Assembly: GCA_002839245.1 (NCBI GenBank)
Contig: PGXR01000032.1
Coordinates: forward strand, 1 to 18,595
Direction: 5' to 3'
DNA from: Spirochaetae bacterium HGW-Spirochaetae-7
GTDB lineage: Bacteria; Spirochaetota; Spirochaetia; Treponematales; UBA12059
Length of the DNA: 18,595 nucleotides
Part shown: positions 13,715 through 18,595 of the stretch, piece by piece
Layout of the letters: every line of letters begins with the position of its first letter
Position numbering within the stretch: the stretch's first letter is position 1
The notes under the pieces: model-generated
What the model saw: the letters and a program-made list of their open reading frames with translations, nothing else
Told to the model about the DNA's origin: nothing
Database searches by the model: none
Position numbers and translations under genes: made by a program

Positions 13715-14722
13715 ATGAACCATAAAAGTGTCGTCACGTTCGCAGCCATCGTCGCTATCGGCATCTCGCCGGTGCTTGCCCAAGGCGGCGCCCCGGCGCC
13801 GAAGCCGGCGGACGATCTGCGTCGCGGCATTGAACTCTTCGCAGGCGCCCGTTATGCCGAGGCTCTGCCGATATTCGATACGCTCTTCCTCGATCCGGCA
13901 GCAGGCGCGCTCCGGGCCGACGGGGCGTACTGGTCGGTCCTGACCCTGCTCGCGTCTGGCGATCCGGCCGCTGCCGAGAAAACGATAGAATCCTTCCTTT
14001 CGGCGTTTCCGGGCCATGCGCGGACGCCGGAGATGATATACCAGAAGGCGAGGGCAGCCTTCCTGCAGAAAGACTACGAGCGGGCAGTGCGCGCTTTCCA
14101 GGCATATGCCGCGGCTTTCCCGTCAGGCGAGCAGGTGCCGGCGGCGGTATTCTGGTCCGCCGAAAGCCTGTACTCCCTCGGAAGGCTGGTCGACGCGGAG
14201 AAACTGTATCGAACCATCGGAGAGCGCTATCCCGACAGCGTCAAGGCCGAAGCCGCGAAGTACCGCCTGAGCCTGATTCAGTTCAAGTATCGCGAAGACG
14301 AACTGCTGACGCTCCTCAAGTGGAGTCACGAGGAATCGCTTCGCATAATCGAGGAATTCCAGCGGCGTGAAAAATCGTACGAGCAGGCCCTCGAGGTTTA
14401 CCAGAAACGATACGGCGAAGCCAAGCGCGGCGTAGCCCAGACGCAGGCTTCGCTGGAGGATCAGGTCTCCAGTCTCAAGATCGCCATGGACGACCTTGCC
14501 AGGCGGCTTCAGGACAAGGACGCGCGAGTCGCTGAACTGGAGCGCCTGGTGACAGAATCGCGGAATTCGCCCGCCGAGTCCCAACCCGCGGGTTCTATCC
14601 CGGCGCAGGCTTCTGTCGCTGGAGAATCCGAGATCCTGGCGATGAAGGAACGGGCCTTGGTACTCATGCAGTTCTACCTGGAGAGGCTGGCCGCGAGATC
14701 GACCTCGGGGGGAACGAAATGA
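13715..14722 (+). CDS. Exported TPR/coiled-coil protein (CpoB/YbgF-like layout)
   Basis: The predicted 335-residue protein has a signal peptide (MNHKSVVTFAAIVAIGISPVLAQ, cleavage near residue 23). Its TPR units of outer-membrane-lipoprotein type include LFAGARYAEALPIFDTLFLD (41-60), KARAAFLQKDYERAVRAFQA (111-130) and SLYSLGRLVDAEKLYRTIG (151-169). A charged coiled coil (about 205-283, for example LARRLQDKDARVAELERLV) and a Ser/Ala/Pro-rich linker precede a C-terminal helix (about 305-327). The mix recalls periplasmic CpoB/YbgF, in which the coiled coil oligomerises and TPRs bind a partner, but the domain order is reversed, so orthology is doubtful. It overlaps the next gene by four bases (ATGA) and follows rpe by 34 bases. 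A periplasmic scaffold role is inferred. Confidence 0.82.
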   Translation: MNHKSVVTFAAIVAIGISPVLAQGGAPAPKPADDLRRGIELFAGARYAEALPIFDTLFLDPAAGALRADGAYWSVLTLLASGDPAAAEKTIESFLSAFPGHARTPEMIYQKARAAFLQKDYERAVRAFQAYAAAFPSGEQVPAAVFWSAESLYSLGRLVDAEKLYRTIGERYPDSVKAEAAKYRLSLIQFKYREDELLTLLKWSHEESLRIIEEFQRREKSYEQALEVYQKRYGEAKRGVAQTQASLEDQVSSLKIAMDDLARRLQDKDARVAELERLVTESRNSPAESQPAGSIPAQASVAGESEILAMKERALVLMQFYLERLAARSTSGGTK

Positions 14723-15780
14723 AAAAGCTTCCGATGCTGGCGCTCGCCGTGGCGATGCTGGTTTCTTCGTCTTATGGGCTCGAGGCCAAGGATGGCAGGA
14801 TGCGCCTCGTAGTCGACGAGCGATCCGGCAGGTTTTCCCTGCATTACCTCTCCGATGTCGCAACCAACCGCTACGTTCCGCTTCTGTATGCCCAGGAGAT
14901 TCGTACCACCTATCCGACCTTGATGGTCGACCAGAAGACGTACCGGCTCGGGGATACTTCCGAATTCCGCGTTACTGTCGGAAAGTACGAGGCAGGAGCG
15001 GTCAAGGTCGAGTATCGATCGGCTTTCTGCGCCGTCAGGCAAACCTTCACCTTCGTCGCGTCAAAAGGCGCTGCCATGGCGGACAGCGTGAGGATAGGCT
15101 TCGAAATAGAGAATCTTTCGCAGAATGATTCGAAAATTGGGCTTCGCTTCCTTCTGGATACCTGGCTTGGCGAGAAGTCCTTGGCCCACTTCGGTTCCGC
15201 ATCGTCAGGCGCCCTGACGGGAGAAACTGAACTCGGCAGCGACTACTCGGATTCCTGGATCAGGAGCGCGGAGAACCTCGGCACGGCCATTTCCACCGAG
15301 GCTCAAGTAGAAAACCCAGCGATGCTCCAGATCACGCTGACAGTACCGGCTACGAGACCCGACAAGGTAATAGCCGCCAACTGGAAACGCCTGAACGACC
15401 AGGACTGGGCCATTACCGTCAACCGCTCCAGAAATTTCACGTTGCTTCCATACTCGATAAACGACAGCGCTATTGCGCTTTTTTTCGAACCGACTGAAGT
15501 TCGACCTGGCTCGACGAGGTCGATAGACATCTTGCTGGGGCAGGCAAACTCCGGATATGCCGTGGCCAAGGAAAGTGGAACCGGGATCGTGAGCCAATAC
15601 GCGGCGATAGCGCCGGCGGAAGCCGCTCCCCTCAGCGAGATGGCCGACCTGATAGCCGTGCGGGCCATCCTCGATGCGCTGAACGATGCGCTTGCCACCG
15701 GTACTCCGCTTTCCGCGGATGACCAGGCTGCGCTCAATGCCACCCTCGAGCGCCTCGAGACCCGCAAGGGCAAGTACTGA
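14719..15780 (+). CDS. Exported beta-rich protein of unknown function
   Basis: I do not recognise this 353-residue family. It has a signal peptide (MKKLPMLALAVAMLVSSSYG) and a mature part rich in predicted beta-strands up to about residue 290, for example RMRLVVDERSGRFSLHYLSD, VKVEYRSAFCAVRQTFTFVA and SKIGLRFLLDTWLGE. The last ~65 residues are helical and Ala-rich (DLIAVRAILDALNDAL). A single cysteine is seen in the mature region, and no lipobox or catalytic motif. It starts in the ATGA overlap with the upstream TPR gene and has GGGGGGA about seven bases upstream. Its stop is five bases before the next gene. Tight coupling suggests it works with the two flanking TPR proteins in the periplasm (inference). 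Confidence 0.8.
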   Translation: MKKLPMLALAVAMLVSSSYGLEAKDGRMRLVVDERSGRFSLHYLSDVATNRYVPLLYAQEIRTTYPTLMVDQKTYRLGDTSEFRVTVGKYEAGAVKVEYRSAFCAVRQTFTFVASKGAAMADSVRIGFEIENLSQNDSKIGLRFLLDTWLGEKSLAHFGSASSGALTGETELGSDYSDSWIRSAENLGTAISTEAQVENPAMLQITLTVPATRPDKVIAANWKRLNDQDWAITVNRSRNFTLLPYSINDSAIALFFEPTEVRPGSTRSIDILLGQANSGYAVAKESGTGIVSQYAAIAPAEAAPLSEMADLIAVRAILDALNDALATGTPLSADDQAALNATLERLETRKGKY

Positions 15781-15785
15781 GCTAC

Positions 15786-16850
15786 ATGGCCAGAAACCCG
15801 CTCGAAGAGGCAGAGGCGCTCTACCGACGCCGGCGATGGGCGCAGCTCATCAACCTCCTCGAACCGTTGTCCGCCGTATACAGGGAGACTGCGCGCTACT
15901 CGGTGCTGCTCGGTTGCGCGTATCTCTACAAGGAGGATACGGGAGGCGCTTATTCGTGCTTCAGACGTGCCCAGTCGCTCGATTTCAGGGATGTAGGCGC
16001 GGCTCTTGGACTTGCGGCCGTCTACGTGCGGCGCGGTGATACCGAAAAGGCAGTGCAACTCTATGTCGAGATACTGGAGCGCCAGCCTCATTCCCGCAAA
16101 GCCTTGCGAGGGCTCGACTATCTCAGGAAGGGAACGGGACATGAGCGCGGCCTGTCCATACGGCAGGCGAGGAGCCTCTATCCCGAGCCGCACGCTCGCT
16201 GGGGTCTTTTTGCCGTGATCGTCGGTGCGCTCGCCCTCGCAGGATTGGCTGTCTGGTCAGGGCCTTACATGCTCGGCATGGTGAGGAATGCCCTGCCGCG
16301 GCGCGACGGGGTAGCCGACATCGTGCTCAGCCCGGAGGAACGCGCGGCGCCCGTCGGTTCCGGCGGAGGATTCATCGTCGTACTCACCGAGAAGGAAGCC
16401 ATCGCCACCTTCGACAAGGCCAAGCGGCTTTTTTCCGATTACCGCGACGAGGCAGCCCTCGTGGAGTTGAACAGGTTGCTCGGGTCAAACGCTACGAGGC
16501 AGGTCAAGGCCAAGGCGGAGTCGCTTGCCCGGTACGTACGCGAACCGAGTTTCCTGTCGATGCCCGACCGCTTCTCCTATGCCGACGTAGCCGCTTCGTC
16601 ATGGCTGTACGAAGGCGTCGGCGTCGTCTGGAAAGGCCTGGCGGCGAACGCGGCGAATGGCGCTTCGGGAACGAGCTTCGAGCTTCTGGTCGGGTACCAC
16701 GACAGGCAACGGCTCGAAGGCATAGTTCCCGTCAGGGCTGCCTTCGACACTCGCCTGACGCCTGACAGACCTGTTGAAATACTCGCCAGGGTCAGGAATA
16801 TCCAGGGTACTGGCTTCTGGCTCGAGTGCCTCGCGATACACGAACAATGA
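15786..16850 (+). CDS. TPR protein with one membrane segment and C-terminal beta domain
   Basis: This 354-residue protein has N-terminal TPR units (about 3-112: AEALYRRRRWAQLINLLEPL, LLGCAYLYKEDTGGAYSCFR, AAVYVRRGDTEKAVQLYVEI). A basic linker and one membrane segment (about 139-159, WGLFAVIVGALALAGLAVW) follow. A helical region with a further repeat-like unit (about 203-255) and a C-terminal beta-strand domain (about 270-352, including GVGVVWKG, FELLVGYHD, VEILARVRNI) complete it. There is no signal peptide, and the N-terminus before the membrane segment is Arg-rich, so the TPRs should be cytoplasmic and the C-terminal domain periplasmic. The beta domain could be OB-like, but that is a guess. 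It starts five bases after the upstream stop and ends 12 bases before dtd. Its plan would link cytoplasmic partners to the periplasmic proteins coded just upstream. Function unknown. Confidence 0.8.
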   Translation: MARNPLEEAEALYRRRRWAQLINLLEPLSAVYRETARYSVLLGCAYLYKEDTGGAYSCFRRAQSLDFRDVGAALGLAAVYVRRGDTEKAVQLYVEILERQPHSRKALRGLDYLRKGTGHERGLSIRQARSLYPEPHARWGLFAVIVGALALAGLAVWSGPYMLGMVRNALPRRDGVADIVLSPEERAAPVGSGGGFIVVLTEKEAIATFDKAKRLFSDYRDEAALVELNRLLGSNATRQVKAKAESLARYVREPSFLSMPDRFSYADVAASSWLYEGVGVVWKGLAANAANGASGTSFELLVGYHDRQRLEGIVPVRAAFDTRLTPDRPVEILARVRNIQGTGFWLECLAIHEQ

Positions 16851-16862
16851 AATGAGCAGGCT

Positions 16863-17309
16863 ATGAAGGCTGTAGTACAGCGGGTTCGCGCCGCATCGGT
16901 ATCGGTGGACGGCCGGCAGGTAGGCTCGATAGAGGCCGGCTTGCTTGTGTACCTCGGCGTCGGCAAGGAAGACGCTGAATCCGATGCCGCCTGGCTGGCC
17001 GAGAAGATATGCGGCCTGAGAATATTCGAGGATGCCGGCGGCAAGATGAACCTTTCGGTGCTCGACACAGGTGGGGGAATATTGACGATATCCCAGTTTA
17101 CGCTTCTCGCCGATTCCCGCAAGGGAAAACGGCCTTCATACGGAAACGCCGCGGAACCAGCGATGGCCGAGAGCCTGTACGAGCGCTTCAAGGCAATGGT
17201 CGCGGCGATCGTGCCTGTTACCGCCTCCGGTGTTTTTGGCGCCTCGATGGAGGTCGCTTACGTGAACATGGGGCCTGTAACAATACTCCTCGACACCAGG
17301 AATCGCTGA
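16863..17309 (+). CDS. dtd: D-aminoacyl-tRNA deacylase
   Basis: This 148-residue homodimeric enzyme removes D-amino acids (and glycine mischarged on tRNA-Ala) from tRNA, preventing their use in translation. Diagnostic motifs are SQFTLLADSRKGKRPS (77-92), whose SQFT carries the catalytic backbone and threonine region, GVFGASM (123-129), and NMGPVTILLDT (135-145) with the cross-subunit Gly-cisPro pair G137-P138. Length is typical. The ATG follows the preceding stop by 12 bases with a weak AGG-containing site. It is the last gene of the rpe operon and is followed by a strong bidirectional terminator. In many bacteria dtd sits beside rel/spoT; here it does not. Confidence 0.97.
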   Translation: MKAVVQRVRAASVSVDGRQVGSIEAGLLVYLGVGKEDAESDAAWLAEKICGLRIFEDAGGKMNLSVLDTGGGILTISQFTLLADSRKGKRPSYGNAAEPAMAESLYERFKAMVAAIVPVTASGVFGASMEVAYVNMGPVTILLDTRNR

Positions 17310-17340
17310 CCTCCGTCGCTCTCGTTGCTTGTGCTAAACG

Positions 17341-17375
17341 AAAAGCCCGACCTCCGTGATGGAGGCCGGGCTTTT
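17341..17375. terminator. Bidirectional terminator between dtd and ppdK
   Basis: A 15-base inverted repeat with one mismatch has its left arm AAAAGCCCGACCTCC at 17341-17355 and its right arm GGAGGCCGGGCTTTT at 17361-17375, with loop GTGAT. The flanking A4 and T4 make it usable on both strands, ending dtd (stop 17309) and the convergent ppdK (stop 17394). Confidence 0.92.
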
Positions 17376-17393
17376 CATTGGAAGTGAATGCGG

Positions 17394-18595
17394 TTATTTT
17401 TTGACGTTGCGAAGCACGGCCTGGGCGCCCGCGAGTCTCGCTATCGGCACGCGGAACGGCGAGCACGATACGTAGTTCAGCCCGATGCGGTAGCAGAAGT
17501 CGATCGTCGCCGGATCACCGCCCTGCTCGCCGCAGATGCCGAGCTTCAGGTCCGGCTTGGTCTTGCGGCCGTACTCGGAGGCGTGCCTCATCAGGAATCC
17601 GACTCCTTCCTCGTCGATCGTCTCGGTAGGATTGGACGGAAGGATTTCCTGGTCGATGTACTGGGGCAGGAAGGAACCGGCGTCGTCGCGGCTGAACGCG
17701 TAGGTCATCTGGGTCAGGTCGTTGGTGCCATAGCTGAAGAAGTCGGCGTACTTGGCGACCTTGTCGGCCAGGATAGCGGCTCGGGGAACCTCGATCATCG
17801 TGCCGATGAGTACCTTCATCTTGATGCCGGCCTTGGTCAGGGCGGCCTCGACGATCTTCTGGGTGCGGGCCTGGAGTATCGACAGTTCCTTGGGATCGCA
17901 GATCAGCGGGATCATGATCTCGGGAGCGACGGGGATCTTCTTCTTGGCGCACTCGACGGCTGCCAGCATGATCGCCTCGACCTGGGTATCGTAGATTTCG
18001 GGATAGGTGATGGCAAGGCGGCAACCGCGGTGGCCGAGCATCGGGTTGGACTCGTGGAGGCTGTCTATCTTCGGTTGCAGGTCCTTGGCTTTGACTCCCA
18101 TGAACTTGGCAAGTTCCTCGGTTTCTGCCTTGGTATGAGGCACGAACTCGTGGAGCGGCGGATCGAGGAGGCGGATGGTGACCGGTTTTCCGCCCATGGC
18201 CTTGAAGATGCCGATAAAATCCTTCTTCTGGAGCGGAAGGATCTTCTTCAGGGCGTCCTTGCGGTCCTTCTCGTTCTCGGCCACGATCATCGCGCGGAAG
18301 TGGATCAGCTTTTCCTTGTCGAAGAACATATGCTCGGTGCGGCACAGTCCTATTCCCTGAGCGCCGAAATCGAAGGCGCGCTTGGCGTCCGCGGGGGTGT
18401 CGGCGTTCGTCCGTACGTTGAATCCCTTGATCGATCCGCGGGCGGAACCTTCACGCGTAGCATCGGCCCAGGACAGGAAGACTTCAAGCTCCTTGCCTAT
18501 CTTCGCCGCGACGAGCGGCATCTGGCCCTGGTAGATGGCGCCTGTCGAACCGTCGATCGTCATCCAGTCGCCTTCCTTGAACTTGACTCCGGCGA
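17394..18595 (-). CDS. ppdK: Pyruvate, phosphate dikinase, C-terminal part (5' partial)
   Basis: About 399 codons are visible, and the frame stays open to the window edge; the full enzyme is about 880-900 residues. The enzyme interconverts pyruvate, ATP and phosphate with PEP, AMP and pyrophosphate, often for PPi-linked glycolysis. The visible part begins just after the phosphohistidine swivelling domain (GDWMTIDGSTG) and covers the C-terminal PEP/pyruvate-binding TIM barrel. Signatures are GLCRTEHMFF, HRGCRLAITYPEIYDTQVEAI (shown in part), FSYGTNDLTQMTYAFSRDD, GICGEQGGDP and NYVSCSPFRVPIARLAGAQA. The last includes the proton-donating Cys (codon at 17463-17465), equivalent to Cys831 of the Clostridium symbiosum enzyme. 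The ATP-grasp domain and the catalytic His are outside the window. An internal ATG at 18563 is not the true start. Confidence 0.97.
   Translation of the reverse strand, partial: AGVKFKEGDWMTIDGSTGAIYQGQMPLVAAKIGKELEVFLSWADATREGSARGSIKGFNVRTNADTPADAKRAFDFGAQGIGLCRTEHMFFDKEKLIHFRAMIVAENEKDRKDALKKILPLQKKDFIGIFKAMGGKPVTIRLLDPPLHEFVPHTKAETEELAKFMGVKAKDLQPKIDSLHESNPMLGHRGCRLAITYPEIYDTQVEAIMLAAVECAKKKIPVAPEIMIPLICDPKELSILQARTQKIVEAALTKAGIKMKVLIGTMIEVPRAAILADKVAKYADFFSYGTNDLTQMTYAFSRDDAGSFLPQYIDQEILPSNPTETIDEEGVGFLMRHASEYGRKTKPDLKLGICGEQGGDPATIDFCYRIGLNYVSCSPFRVPIARLAGAQAVLRNVKK

Noticed and set aside
15303..16193. 296-codon minus-strand ORF
   Set aside because: It lies opposite two tightly coupled plus-strand genes with signal peptide and TPR features. 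The antisense product shows no recognisable family.
17515..18345. Minus-strand ORF in a second frame over ppdK
   Set aside because: It is an Arg/Pro-rich frame-shifted reading of ppdK, whose true frame holds all PPDK signatures.

Overview
The window is high-GC, gene-dense bacterial DNA that most resembles an uncultured member of the Spirochaetales. The main clues are a GreA transcript-cleavage domain fused behind roughly 730 residues of TPR-like helices, many exported TPR/HEAT proteins of a spirochaete type, and the order pnp(end)-M16 peptidase-dut-lptF/lptG-tgt. This placement comes from recognising families and gene order, not from a phylogeny. No rRNA, tRNA, CRISPR array, insertion sequence or prophage gene was recognised, and no gene-free stretch reaches 300 bases.

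Left edge (1-470): a 129-codon ORF that appears to be a chimera. Its first ~90 codons read as the N-terminus of an NAD-dependent formate dehydrogenase gamma subunit (FdsG), of a Burkholderiales-like type. Its last ~35 codons read as the C-terminus of the S1 domain of polynucleotide phosphorylase (Pnp). The switch lies in a short DVVKEG-coding segment that could belong to either gene. A strong intrinsic terminator follows. Pnp is the neighbour expected here, so the FdsG part is the foreign or mis-joined piece.

Plus-strand operon 1 (532-7134): M16 zinc peptidase, dUTPase (dut), the two LptF/LptG-type permease subunits, tRNA-guanine transglycosylase (tgt) and an exported HEAT-repeat protein. Genes overlap or are separated by at most 38 bases, so co-transcription is likely.

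Minus-strand operon (12864 down to 7156): a cytosolic TPR protein, the TPR-GreA fusion, and a membrane-anchored von Willebrand factor A (vWA) protein with a periplasmic MIDAS domain and a cytoplasmic tail. A good sigma70-type promoter lies upstream at 12894-12923. A terminator hairpin lies inside the 3' end of the convergent HEAT gene.

Plus-strand operon 2 (13000-17309): ribulose-phosphate 3-epimerase (rpe), an exported TPR/coiled-coil protein, an exported beta-rich protein of unknown function, a TPR-TM-periplasmic protein, and D-aminoacyl-tRNA deacylase (dtd). The rpe promoter sits so close to the ATG that the mRNA is predicted to be leaderless. A shared bidirectional terminator separates dtd from the convergent C-terminal part of pyruvate phosphate dikinase (ppdK), which runs off the right edge.

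Most genes are housekeeping genes (RNA decay, nucleotide pool, tRNA modification and proofreading, pentose and pyruvate metabolism). The less-understood part is the group of envelope-located helical-repeat proteins and the vWA protein. I did not find a clear new defence, secretion or mobile system. The observations most worth checking are the FdsG/Pnp chimera, the leaderless rpe with its divergent promoter region, and the TPR/GreA/vWA operon.
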